Shown: positions 16,905-25,600, counted from the stretch's first letter. The stretch: DNA of 64,000 bases from an uncultured Desulfobacter sp. (GCF_963664415.1 NZ_OY761445.1:1948501-2012500); one strand, 5' to 3'. The notes: generated by a model not told the origin, from the letters alone. A program made the numbers and translations.

Positions 16905-18879
16905 TTGCCCAGTCTCCAAAATCCGAGGATTTCTTTTCCGGTTCAGGGGATGTTGTGCGTAAAACCTCATTTGAGATGGATTCAAGCTTATGGAGGACGG
17001 TATCTATTTTATTGAGGGAGACCTTTACTTCTGCTGATTTTTTTTGCGCCTGTTTACGGGTAAGCGTACCGGTATGCTGAATCCTTTTCAATGCTTCTTC
17101 AATGCTGCTTTTTTCCTGTTTCAACTGACGGGAAAACTCATCCCGCATGGACCGTTCCAATTGGGTAATAACATCGGTAAAGGTTTGTAAAAGCCGGTTT
17201 TGACTCTCTTCAAGGAATTGATTCATTATGCCGGATATTTTTTGTTTTGCCTTGTTTTGATCTTTTTCTTTAATCTGTTCGAGAGCCTCTTTTGCCCCTG
17301 AAGCAAATCCGCCAACCGCACCAAGGCCTGCACCCATCTTGGCCCCGATTATTGCCCCGGGAACAATGGCAACGCCACCGGACAATAACCCCACGCCTGC
17401 GCCGAGAACAACCCCAACGAGCCCGCCGACAAAGGCGCCTGCATGGAAGTTAAACAGCCCACCTCTGACCGCAGTTCTTGAATTTTGCCACAAGTCATTT
17501 TGATGGCATACGTCATCTCCTTCCGGATCTTTTTGTGTAGAAGAAACGAGGGCAGAAGATCTTGTTTTTTTCAAAGAAAGGGCTGTTGTGTCATAATTGG
17601 AAAGATCCAACTGACTGGATTCTTCAATTGAAGAGTGAAGGCTTTGGGCCATTTGTCTGAGGTTTCGGCCCAGGGTGGTCATAAGAGAATCGATATCATA
17701 TTCGCACTTTTGCAGCACTTTTTGAGGGTTTTGTATCATTTGAGGATTACCTAGATCCTTATGGACGCCATGCCGAATTTTCATAAACCCCTCCTGGAAT
17801 TGAGAGGTCATATGTCGTCTTAAATCCTGGAGCCCGTCACTTAAAAGCGTTCTCCATTCGGCATTGCTCTCAAGCAAGTCATTGAGCCGCTCTTTTGATT
17901 TTGTGAATTCGTTCTTTTGATTCTCCAGTTCAGCTTTATTTTCTTTTTGATAACTCTCGAACTCTGCCTGAAGGGGTCGTTTTAAAAACCAGAGTTCATT
18001 GCCGATCCTATGCAGGGTTCCCATTAAAAGCATGGCTCCCTTCTGCCGATTTATCATGCCCCAGAGGGTTTCCTCTAATTGGGTAAAATTACTGTCTTCC
18101 AGATCTTCAACATCCTTAGACTGAATATAATCTGTTTTTGCAAGGGAGGATACCGGAATAACGACTATTTTCTCTTCTTCTATGCCAAGGACCTGCACCA
18201 GCTTTTTTTTGTTATTTTCAAGCACGGATTCGTAATCCGTAATACTGTCAATCTTTGTCATAACAAAAATAATCTTCTTACAATGCTGATAAATTTTTTG
18301 AATGGAATCCAGTTCAACTGCAGAGAATGGTGCCATTGCATCACTGACAAAAAGGATGGCGTCTGCATTGGGAATAAATGCAAAGGTGAGATCTGTATGA
18401 TCTGCATTCAAACCGCCCACACCAGGGGTATCCACCAGAACCAGATTCTCCTTCAGGTGAGGATTTGGAATTTCCAGATTAATGAGCCGGGCCTCCTTAA
18501 TATTACCTCTATTCTTCTGCTCGGTTCCATAATCTGAGATCTCTTTCCTTGAGATTTCTTTTGCTTTTTCTTCCCCTCTTTTACCGGTCAACACCGATAT
18601 CTTCTCTATAGCCCCATATCCAATAGTAGAAACCATATTGGTGGCAATATCAATATCAACAGGACACAGGCCGGGCTCATCAAGGAATGCATTAATCAGA
18701 CTGGATTTTCCCTGTTTAAATTCACCGCAAACCACAACAAACAGGGTTTCATCCAACAGATGTTTTTGAATTTCCATTATCCGGTCGGATATCTCTTCCT
18801 GCTTGAAATCCGCCGCTAAATTCTTTGTCTGTTCAATCAGTGAAAATGTTGCTTTTTTCTGTTTTTCATAATCAGTCAT
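16897..18879 (-). CDS. Dynamin-like GTPase with hydrophobic glycine-rich segment
   Basis: A 660-residue dynamin-like protein. GTPase motifs are CGEFKQGKSSLINAF (G1), DTPGVGG (G3) and MTKID (G4). Long helices with coiled-coil character occupy about residues 300-400. Around residues 480-545 lies an Ala/Gly/Val-rich hydrophobic stretch (GAFVGGLVGVVLGAG... and GAIIGAKMGAGLG) that looks like a membrane-inserted paddle or hairpin. A charged helical C-terminus follows. The architecture fits membrane-bending bacterial dynamins such as the LeoA/IniA/DynA group. The start is two bases after the stop of the 199-aa gene, and its own stop overlaps the next GTPase gene, so all three should be co-translated. 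Confidence 0.9.
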   Translation of the reverse strand: MTDYEKQKKATFSLIEQTKNLAADFKQEEISDRIMEIQKHLLDETLFVVVCGEFKQGKSSLINAFLDEPGLCPVDIDIATNMVSTIGYGAIEKISVLTGKRGEEKAKEISRKEISDYGTEQKNRGNIKEARLINLEIPNPHLKENLVLVDTPGVGGLNADHTDLTFAFIPNADAILFVSDAMAPFSAVELDSIQKIYQHCKKIIFVMTKIDSITDYESVLENNKKKLVQVLGIEEEKIVVIPVSSLAKTDYIQSKDVEDLEDSNFTQLEETLWGMINRQKGAMLLMGTLHRIGNELWFLKRPLQAEFESYQKENKAELENQKNEFTKSKERLNDLLESNAEWRTLLSDGLQDLRRHMTSQFQEGFMKIRHGVHKDLGNPQMIQNPQKVLQKCEYDIDSLMTTLGRNLRQMAQSLHSSIEESSQLDLSNYDTTALSLKKTRSSALVSSTQKDPEGDDVCHQNDLWQNSRTAVRGGLFNFHAGAFVGGLVGVVLGAGVGLLSGGVAIVPGAIIGAKMGAGLGAVGGFASGAKEALEQIKEKDQNKAKQKISGIMNQFLEESQNRLLQTFTDVITQLERSMRDEFSRQLKQEKSSIEEALKRIQHTGTLTRKQAQKKSAEVKVSLNKIDTVLHKLESISNEVLRTTSPEPEKKSSDFGDWANA

Positions 18880-18881
18880 CT

Positions 18882-19481
18882 CTACTCTCCAGACAGCTCA
18901 GGCAGAAAATGATTGAAAAATTTAGGGGCCAGTACTCTGTAATATTTTTCCAAGCAGGGTTCCATAAGAATCCTTAACAGGCTGCTGAAATCTTCGTTAA
19001 ATTCGGATGAAAACGGGCGGTTGTCTGCCAGGAGATGAAACATGTCATCATATAATTTCAATAATTTTTCCCGTTTTTCCCTGTATTCCCCAACAGTTAA
19101 AGTAGCTATTTTGTTAAATGGAAAATATCCGGCTTCTTTTGCCCATGTATCTTTGCTCCAGTTTGTACGAAACCGTAAATCAGCATATTCCACAAGTTTT
19201 TGTGTTTTCCAGTCCAGGGTAATCGTGGCAAACGGGGCAAAAAGAGCTGTTTTTCCCTTTTCTTTGGTGGGTTGGACACCAAACAAGGGCAGAAGAATAT
19301 ATACACGGTCGTTTTTTCGTACCGGGACAGGCCATCCAATTGCAGATTCCATGGGGATAATTTGCCGATAAAAAGCTGTCTTTTGAAGAGCGTTAATGAT
19401 GGCAGATAAATCAGAGGGGTGAGAATTTTTTGTTGAAGAATTCGTTGTAGATGATGTTGTATTTTGATTTGAAGTTTCCAT
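18882..19481 (-). CDS. Protein of unknown function, 199 aa, in the Hsp70-dynamin operon
   Basis: I do not recognise this family. The first 25 residues are a Ser/Thr/Asn-rich low-complexity tail; a globular part follows with the conserved-looking segments GWPVPVRKNDRVYILLPLFG, LFAPFATITLDWKTQKLVEY and KLYDDMFHLLAD. There is no signal peptide or transmembrane helix. The start has AAAGGA upstream. It ends two bases before the first dynamin gene, so it is likely an accessory subunit or adaptor for the GTPase pair; that role is inference from the tight coupling. Confidence 0.75.
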   Translation of the reverse strand: METSNQNTTSSTTNSSTKNSHPSDLSAIINALQKTAFYRQIIPMESAIGWPVPVRKNDRVYILLPLFGVQPTKEKGKTALFAPFATITLDWKTQKLVEYADLRFRTNWSKDTWAKEAGYFPFNKIATLTVGEYREKREKLLKLYDDMFHLLADNRPFSSEFNEDFSSLLRILMEPCLEKYYRVLAPKFFNHFLPELSGE

Positions 19482-19603
19482 TTTATTTTTCTTATCCTTT
19501 ATCAGAGTGTTCTTTTATTGATCTCCCATGACCATTGGTTCTGCTTACCGCTTTTTACTAAAGGAATATTCAATCCCTACAGCCGATTGAAAAACCTGTC
19601 AAT

Positions 19604-20587
19604 TTAATAATATCCCTTTTCCCAAGTGAAATAATGTTCATATGTTTGGTCGTCCCAGATCCACAATCCTTCTTTGTTATAATATCCGCCAACCATCCAA
19701 CCGTAACCAGGTTCATATGATTCGGTGCACCAGAGATACGTTCCTTCTTTGTCATAATATCCCCCTACGGTTTGCACATTTTCACCGGAAGTGGATACCA
19801 GATAATGATTACTGTCTTCCCAGGCTTCGTTAAAATCGTCGGCAGGAATGGATAATCCCTTACCGTCAGATGTTCCAGGGTCATTGATGATGACAAAAGG
19901 ATTATCCGGATCAGATTGATCAATCCCGATTACCTGGACCGCATGATTCACTCCCTGGCCGGGGATACCGTGAAAATCGGCTAAAAATTCATCTTCACCA
20001 AGTCCCGGATTCCAGATTTCATCTGAATCCACTGCCACAATAACTTTTTCCCTGTTTTCCAATTTATTGATCAAATCATCCAGGGTGCAGTTCTCTTCAT
20101 ATGATACTTCCAGATCACAGAACTCCATAAGCCTGCCCATGTCAGGAAGCGTAGTGCCGCTACCCGGTGTATACCAGCCGTGATCCACAGCGATGTCAAC
20201 AAGTTCCTGTTCGGAAAAGTCACGGTCCAGGACCGATTCAAGAACGAACTCCTGGCTTACAATGGCACAGGAATCCGGATGCACCTGCTCATGCCATCTA
20301 TCCATATCCGCAGCAGGATCACCGGTAAGCGCATCCGGATCAACCGCAGCAGGATCAAAAGAAGACCAGTTTTCCGGCCGGTCATTCGTCCAGTCAAATG
20401 ACGCATCCGGATTGTCAACTTCCAGACCTGTGGACAAATCTTCAGAAACGTCAAATAGAGAAGAATCATCCAGGGGATCCGTTTCCTGTGTAAGATCACC
20501 GGGAAATCCATCAGAACCATCTATTACTTCAAACGTATAAATGTCCTCTTCACTGTTTCCAAAGACATCCTCAACAATTTCATCCAT
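19604..20587 (-). CDS. C39-like cysteine peptidase homologue with aromatic repeats (copy A)
   Basis: A 327-residue protein. Residues 1-90 are very acidic and probably disordered. The central domain has a papain/C39-like triad pattern: Cys in HPDSCAIVSQEFVLES, His in GQGVNHAVQVIGID and Asp/Asn in VIINDPGTSDGKG. The C-terminus holds two imperfect repeats rich in Gly, Tyr and Trp (VGGYYDKEGTYLW... and VGGYYNKEGLWIW...), resembling short carbohydrate- or cell-wall-binding repeats. No signal peptide is seen. The start is supported by AAGGAGAAC. The middle is nearly identical to copy B at 20637-21545, while both ends differ. It could be an active peptidase, a peptidase-like substrate protein or a toxin component. 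Confidence 0.78.
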   Translation of the reverse strand: MDEIVEDVFGNSEEDIYTFEVIDGSDGFPGDLTQETDPLDDSSLFDVSEDLSTGLEVDNPDASFDWTNDRPENWSSFDPAAVDPDALTGDPAADMDRWHEQVHPDSCAIVSQEFVLESVLDRDFSEQELVDIAVDHGWYTPGSGTTLPDMGRLMEFCDLEVSYEENCTLDDLINKLENREKVIVAVDSDEIWNPGLGEDEFLADFHGIPGQGVNHAVQVIGIDQSDPDNPFVIINDPGTSDGKGLSIPADDFNEAWEDSNHYLVSTSGENVQTVGGYYDKEGTYLWCTESYEPGYGWMVGGYYNKEGLWIWDDQTYEHYFTWEKGYY

Positions 20588-20636
20588 ATTTTGTTCTCCT
20601 TGGAATTTCCATGGTCATGTCCAAAAGTGTCAGGGT

Positions 20637-21545
20637 TTAATAATATCCCGTTTCCCAGCCGTAATTTGGTTCTATGGAACCGTCTTGCCAAACATAGTTA
20701 TTATATCTGTCAACATATCCCCCTACAGTTTGCACATTTTCACCGGAGGTGGATACTACATAGTGATTGCTGTCTTCCCAGGCTTCGTTAAAATCGTCGG
20801 CAGGAATGGATAATCCTTTACCGTCAGATGTTCCAGGGTCATTGATGATTACAAAAGGATTATCCGGATCAGATTGATCAATCCCGATTACCTGGACCGC
20901 ATGGTTCACTCCCTGGCCGGGGATACCGTAAAAATCGGCCAAAAGTTCATCTTCACCAAGTCCCGGATTCCAGATTTCATCTGAATCCACTGCCACAATA
21001 ATTTTTTCCCCGTTTTCCAGTTTATTGATCAAATCATCCAGGGTGCAGTTTTCTTCATATGATACTTCCAGATCACAGAACTCCATAAGCCTGCCCATGT
21101 CAGGAAGCGTAGTGCCGCCACCCGGCGTATACCAGCCGTGATCCACAGCGATGTCAACAAGTTCCTGTTCGGAAAAGTCACGGTCCAGAACCGATTCAAG
21201 AACGAACTCCTGGCTTACAATGGCACAGGAATCCGGATGCACCTGTTCATGCCATCTATCCATATCCGCAGCAGGATCACCGGTAAGCGCATCCGGATCA
21301 ACCGCATCAGGATCAAAAGAAGGCCAGGTCTCCAGGCGTTCATTCGTCCAGTTCAATGAAGTAGCCTGGGTGTTAACATATAGTCCTTCGGAAAAATCAT
21401 CGGATGTTTCAAAAACAGCAGAATCTTCCAGGGAATCTGTGTCTTGTGTAAGATCCCCAGGAACACCATCAGGCACATCAGCTACATCAAATGCATAAAT
21501 ATCACCCTCATTGTTTCCAAAATCATCCTCTTGAAAGCCATCCAT
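20637..21545 (-). CDS. C39-like cysteine peptidase homologue (copy B)
   Basis: A 302-residue paralogue of copy A with the same order: acidic N-terminal tail, C39-like domain with DSCAIVSQ, GVNHAVQVIG and INDPGTSDG, and a shorter C-terminus with a single aromatic unit (VGGYVDRYNNYVW...YGWETGYY). The DNA of the central part differs from copy A at only scattered positions, whereas the tails are clearly diverged, which points to recent duplication or gene conversion of the core with selection for different ends. It starts with ATG after AGGAGGACAAGAT, 62 bp after the Hsp70-like gene, and is followed by copy A after 49 bp. Confidence 0.78.
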   Translation of the reverse strand: MDGFQEDDFGNNEGDIYAFDVADVPDGVPGDLTQDTDSLEDSAVFETSDDFSEGLYVNTQATSLNWTNERLETWPSFDPDAVDPDALTGDPAADMDRWHEQVHPDSCAIVSQEFVLESVLDRDFSEQELVDIAVDHGWYTPGGGTTLPDMGRLMEFCDLEVSYEENCTLDDLINKLENGEKIIVAVDSDEIWNPGLGEDELLADFYGIPGQGVNHAVQVIGIDQSDPDNPFVIINDPGTSDGKGLSIPADDFNEAWEDSNHYVVSTSGENVQTVGGYVDRYNNYVWQDGSIEPNYGWETGYY

Positions 21546-21607
21546 ATCTTGTCCTCCTTTTTTAGAATCTTTTCCTCTATTGCAATCTTTTTTTAGCTGT
21601 TATTCAT

Positions 21608-23797
21608 TTATTTTCTCGACTTCAAACAAGCGATTAAATCGGCAATTATTTCTATTTTGGCATTTACCTCGTCTTGAATATCTTTTAAAATTTGAAAAGT
21701 GGCATCACAATCCGCAATATCCGTATTAAACCGCTGGGTGTTAGAAAACTCAATTTGTCCTTCATTTAATATGATCGTTTCAGATTTAAAATCTTTATAC
21801 ATCCGGAATCCGGTTTCCGTCACGCTCTTATACTTTTGCTCATCACCATTTTCCCCATTAATGGGGTAGAATACGTTGTCACTGTGAAAGTAGATTCCTT
21901 TTTCCCCAAAAATCATGGCATTGGCAGCTGATCCGAAAAAAGTACAATCCATGATACCTAAAATGGTTTCGTCTTTAGGGAGCCCACATGATTGACTTGC
22001 ATTGGTAACTTTTCTGGGAGGGATACCCGGACTGATAAAGAGGTTATGGTCCTTATTTTTTTTAAGGATTTGTAAAATTTTTTCTCTGGAAGGGACGGCC
22101 TGTTTTTGTTCAGATTTATTTTTTAGACTGTCTTTTTCGTGGGGGGCAGCTTTATTCATCTCAACAATATGCCTTCTTATGCGCACTAATATGTCTAATA
22201 TCAATTCACCGTTAAATTCAGGATTGAACATCTTACCCCCAAGACTAAGTTGGGTGTCGATTTTTTTGAAAATGCATTCCGGAAACCGGTCGTATCTGAC
22301 ATAATCCGTACTATAATTGACCTGCACAATGGTATCACCATCGTTTTCAATAGTCTCATTTACATGACTGTGAAAATATATGGCTTTTCCGCCAAAGATT
22401 ATGGCTTTTTTAGCTGATCCCAAAAAAGTGCAGTCGATCAAGCCCAAAATTGTTTCCCCATCCGGAACATGGCAGGTCTCGCTTGCATTGGTAAGTTTAT
22501 TTGGAGGGATTGCCGGAGTGATATAAAGTTCAAGCTCGGTGTTGTGTAAGGTTTTTAAAATGAATTCAGCCAGCTCATCATAATTGATAAAAGCGGGGGA
22601 GCCGGATTCGCCTGGATCAATTTCCCGGCCAAAAGTTTGCCACCATTGTTTACACCCAGTCCAGTCGCTGGATTTAACGGGATCACTTTTCCGGGCAGGT
22701 GTGGAAATAGGGGGAGGGGGCTCTGTTTTCTTTACTTTCATCCCATAAAGAGCCGCACCCTGGCATACGGCAAATTCAGGATCATCCACCTGGAGAATGG
22801 GTCTTTGTGTGTACGATGCCAAAAGATCATGGATTAAGGGTACCCTGCAGCTTCCTCCTACCAAAAGGATCTGGTCTACCCCCTCCCATGTAAGCCCGGC
22901 CTTTTTAACCAGATCTGAACTCAAATGAATAGCTTCCATAACCATAGGTTCGATCATTCCATTAAATTCATCACGGCTAAGGCGGTAACTTTCCATCTCT
23001 CCGATAGGAATCAGAATTTCTGCGTCCTTTACCTCACTGAGCTGATGTTTGATTTCCCGGCACCATTGGGCCGTCATAAACCTTAGTTTCACAGCCCTGC
23101 TGTCCTGGCCTTCAAGCGCATTTCGCAATCCATCGCTGCATTTGGATTTTAAGTCTTCAAAAATCTTGCGGTCAAAATCAAGGCCGCCGCAATACTCTAA
23201 TCCCGTAGGCATAGCCAGTAGTTTATGGTGATCGGCATTTCTTTTTACAAGGGCGACATCAAAGGTGCCACCTCCGAAATCAAATGCAAGAGTTATTTCT
23301 TCATCCAATGGCTTGGTGTTTTGCCCCGATTGCCAGTTGTAATAATTAACAGCAGCAATGGGTTCCTCTAAAAGCGAGACTTCCAACCCTGCACGTTGCC
23401 CTGCTTTTTCCATCAACTCTTTTTTATAGTGGGCATACATGGCCGGGACTGTTATGACAGCCTTTTTGAGAGGCGTCTCAGTCAAAAGCTCTGCTTCAAT
23501 TTTCAAACGGTTTAAAACTTCAGAAACCATATCTTCTACCTGGAAACTTTTATCACCCAGAACAATCGGAACATTATGCCCCAACTCCCGTTTGAATTCC
23601 CGTCTATAGCGGGTTAAGTCTTTGAACCGTTGATTTTCGGCAGCATGCCCGATCAGGACGTCATTGTTTTCAGTGACAAAAATACTGGATGGAAAAGAAT
23701 AGCCATGTTGGACAGGATCCTTTACCAATTTAATAGTATCCCCAATCATAATGGCTGCGCTGGAATAAAATGTTCCAAAATCTATACCTATTTGCAT
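21608..23797 (-). CDS. Hsp70-like ATPase with tandem C-terminal PH-like domains
   Basis: A 729-residue protein. Residues 1-355 are an actin/Hsp70 nucleotide-binding domain: phosphate-1 loop GIDFGTFYSSAA, AFDFGGGTFDVALV, the EEPIAAVNYY segment and the adenosine loop LLVGGSCRVPLI. The usual peptide-binding beta-sandwich and lid are absent. Instead, after a Pro-rich linker, two homologous units of about 120-130 residues follow (about 395-545 and 575-720), each with a leading helix, TPAIPPNKLTNAS/SPGIPPRKVTNAS, an ETILGL/IDCTFxGSA block and FGxKxIYFHS. These resemble bacterial PH-like domains. It is the first gene of the operon behind a good promoter and probably drives ATP-dependent handling of the C39-like or dynamin partners. 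Confidence 0.86.
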   Translation of the reverse strand: MQIGIDFGTFYSSAAIMIGDTIKLVKDPVQHGYSFPSSIFVTENNDVLIGHAAENQRFKDLTRYRREFKRELGHNVPIVLGDKSFQVEDMVSEVLNRLKIEAELLTETPLKKAVITVPAMYAHYKKELMEKAGQRAGLEVSLLEEPIAAVNYYNWQSGQNTKPLDEEITLAFDFGGGTFDVALVKRNADHHKLLAMPTGLEYCGGLDFDRKIFEDLKSKCSDGLRNALEGQDSRAVKLRFMTAQWCREIKHQLSEVKDAEILIPIGEMESYRLSRDEFNGMIEPMVMEAIHLSSDLVKKAGLTWEGVDQILLVGGSCRVPLIHDLLASYTQRPILQVDDPEFAVCQGAALYGMKVKKTEPPPPISTPARKSDPVKSSDWTGCKQWWQTFGREIDPGESGSPAFINYDELAEFILKTLHNTELELYITPAIPPNKLTNASETCHVPDGETILGLIDCTFLGSAKKAIIFGGKAIYFHSHVNETIENDGDTIVQVNYSTDYVRYDRFPECIFKKIDTQLSLGGKMFNPEFNGELILDILVRIRRHIVEMNKAAPHEKDSLKNKSEQKQAVPSREKILQILKKNKDHNLFISPGIPPRKVTNASQSCGLPKDETILGIMDCTFFGSAANAMIFGEKGIYFHSDNVFYPINGENGDEQKYKSVTETGFRMYKDFKSETIILNEGQIEFSNTQRFNTDIADCDATFQILKDIQDEVNAKIEIIADLIACLKSRK

Positions 23798-23849
23798 GCT
23801 TGAGACCTTTTAGATAAAAAATAGTTTTGTTTTCAGACACCATAAATTC

Positions 23850-23877
23850 TTTATATGAAAGGGGTCCGAATTGTCAA
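23850..23877 (-). promoter_or_regulatory. Sigma-70-like promoter of the Hsp70-C39-dynamin operon
   Basis: On the minus strand TTGACA and TATAAA are spaced by 16 bp, about 53 bp upstream of the Hsp70-like start. No CIRCE or other heat-shock operator was seen. No comparable promoter was noticed between the downstream genes. Confidence 0.55.
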
Positions 23878-24053
23878 TCTGCACATTCCACATATCAATG
23901 GAAACCAGAAGACCGGAAACCGAAGACCAACAATTAAAAAGGAAGCTGAGGGCATGTTTACTGGATCAATAGAAGAGACGCAGTCACCTGTTCAAGAAAC
24001 TTAAAACGGGGATACCCCGGAAAACGGCAGCCCCAATTAACAGATACAGATAG

Positions 24054-24182
24054 GAGTTTCCTTACCCGACATCGGTAAACCTGGACGCGGATCTTGACAA
24101 TGATGGATGGATCACCGGGCAGAATCTCCAATCTCTGATTAAGACCGTCGGTTGTTCTTTATTTCAAGTCAAATTCAGTTAA
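24054..24182 (+). pseudogene. Relic with an EF-hand/dockerin-like calcium motif
   Basis: Between a TAG and a TAA the frame reads ...SVNLDADLDNDGWITGQNLQSL..., with the D-x-D-x-D-G-x-I pattern of a calcium-binding EF-hand or dockerin loop. There is no start codon, and the rest of the 510-bp gap 23,798-24,308 shows no gene. It could be the C-terminal remnant of a secreted protein, or chance. Confidence 0.25.
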
Positions 24183-24308
24183 TATAAAAATACCGGCAAG
24201 TTGCACCTATCTTTATTTTTCAACTTAATATATCATTAATATTTTTTGCGATGGGTGCGACAACCGTTTGTAAATCAACCCCATTAAGTTAAGTAAATGA
24301 GGCAGAAA

Positions 24309-24587
24309 ATGGCTGATATTAATATCAACAAATCTCACAGTTTGGAAATAAGTGACGCCCGGGCGCGTCTTGAAAAAATGGCCGGTGAGCTTCAGGCCCA
24401 ATACGGTATTAAGAGCGCATGGACCGGAAATACAGCAATTCTTTCCGGAACCGGGTTGAAAAAGGGTAGGGTTGAATTGACTGACAGCGTAATCAACGTT
24501 CAGATCACCCTGGGGTTTCTCGCCAAAGCCATGAAAGGCAAAGTCCAAGAGCAGGTAGACATCGCCTTGGATAATGCTCTCTCATAG
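24309..24587 (+). CDS. Polyhydroxyalkanoic acid system family small protein
   Basis: A 92-residue cytoplasmic protein with the pattern of the PHA granule-associated/regulatory small family: a helix with SLEISDARARLEKMAGEL, a strand segment TAILSGTGLKKGRVELT and a closing amphipathic segment ITLGFLAKAMKGKVQEQV. Homologues occur in many proteobacteria, including ones without PHA genes, and their role is unproven. I start at the ATG at 24309 with GAGGCAG upstream rather than four codons earlier. No PHA synthase or phasin gene is nearby. Confidence 0.8.
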   Translation: MADININKSHSLEISDARARLEKMAGELQAQYGIKSAWTGNTAILSGTGLKKGRVELTDSVINVQITLGFLAKAMKGKVQEQVDIALDNALS

Positions 24588-24619
24588 ATAGTTTATATTC
24601 TGCGTGCGGTTTTAAAACC

Positions 24620-25200
24620 ATGACCTCGACCCTTACCATATCCCACAAAATGACAGCGCTGATTGATTCCATGCACAACCCGGTGTTTGTGATTGATGAA
24701 TCGGGCAGTCTGGCCTGGTGCAACCGGCCGGGCGAGCAGATTATGGGTCAGTCAAGGATTGAGCTGCTCGGCCGGCAGCTGACCGACATCTTAAAAAAAT
24801 CCATGCTGCACAATATTCTGAAAACCGGCAAATCGGAATCGGTTCAAAAAATTGCCATTGGCGGCAAAACCTATGTATCCAATCACACGCCCATTCTCAT
24901 GGGCAAAAAAATTGTCGGGGCCATGGCCGTACTCCAGAACATTTCCGAGCTTGAACATATTTCGACCGAACTTACGGCCACCAGGAATCTGAGCAACGAG
25001 CTTACCGCCATTATTGAATCCTCCTTTGACGGTATCTATGTCACGGACGGGGAGGCGCGAACCATCCGGCTGAACAAGGCCTATGAAAAACTCACGGGCC
25101 TGATGACGGGTTTGACCTGTTTTTTGAACAATCCCAAGGGGTCAAGGTGGTAACCGGACATGACCCTGAAGCCTGGAAGCAGGTAAAGCAGGCCCCCTGA
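24620..25200 (+). pseudogene. Truncated tandem-PAS regulator fused to an unrelated 3' remnant
   Basis: The first 160 residues are two PAS domains (SMHNPVFVIDESG... and IIESSFDGIYVTDGEA...AYEKLTG) joined by a helical linker, the usual N-terminus of a sigma-54-dependent activator or sensor kinase. At KLTG, near 25,100, the homology stops. The frame ends 17 codons later, while another frame reads DDGFDLFFEQSQGVKVVTG...DPEAWKQVKQAP and stops at 25198-25200, which looks like the end of a different gene. No AAA+ or kinase domain follows. A deletion that joined two genes explains this best. Confidence 0.65.
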
Positions 25201-25297
25201 GTTTTATGCATAGTATTTGTTTCATATCAATAAATAACGGCTTTTAGAATTCTATTCCCTTCTAAACTAACCATTAAAGCCGTGTAGTTGGATCTGA

Positions 25298-25338
25298 AAC
25301 GCCGGGACGATCTGCGACTCACCGTCCCGGCGTTTTTC
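25298..25338 (+). terminator. Strong hairpin terminator
   Basis: AACGCCGGGACG and CGTCCCGGCGTT form a perfect 12-bp stem followed by TTTTCTT. It lies after the PAS relic, and the rest of 25,201-25,441 holds no gene. Confidence 0.8.
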
Positions 25339-25441
25339 TTCAGCAAGCCCTTTTTCTTGTATACCGCCACGCCGAACACCGGCCTCGCACCTGCATCAAT
25401 TATTGTTCCAGATTCATTAATTAATACCTGAACGCGAACCC

Positions 25442-25522
25442 GTGTTTGGACGAAACGTTGCCCAGATGCAAGGCGCAAGCAAAGCTGCAACGCCGCAGGT
25501 GAGTAACATTTCGTCCAAACAC
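25442..25522. repeat. 81-bp structured inverted repeat upstream of a TonB receptor
   Basis: The 18-bp ends GTGTTTGGACGAAACGTT and AACATTTCGTCCAAACAC are complementary except for one base. The interior contains a second stem-prone segment (GCGCAAGC / GCTGCAACGC). It could be a small MITE or a structured intergenic repeat; no coding capacity. Confidence 0.5.
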
Positions 25523-25531
25523 AAATTAATT

Positions 25532-25600
25532 CCCGATCCGGTCATTAATACTCCCGATCCGGGTAGAAATCTATATTGCGCTGTGTTAGCCATCTCTAAC
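25532..25600 (+). promoter_or_regulatory. TonB-receptor upstream element, copy 1
   Basis: Two boxes CCCGATCCGGT and CCCGATCCGGG start 21 bp apart (25532 and 25553), and GTTAG-N6-CTAAC starts exactly 32 bp after the second (25585-25600). An outer ATTGCG...CGCAAT pair can lengthen the stem. The receptor ATG follows 37 bp later. The same three parts at the same distances occur at 29,210 and 38,661. Confidence 0.6.

Noticed and set aside
20180..20540. Plus-strand frames over the C39-like genes, seen in both copies
   Set aside because: They recur only because the two genes on the other strand are duplicates; they have no start signals and low-complexity Ser/Arg-rich content.
25442..25522. CRISPR or riboswitch for the structured repeat upstream of the receptor
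   Set aside because: There is no repeat-spacer periodicity, and no conserved cobalamin, TPP or other known riboswitch core was recognised.
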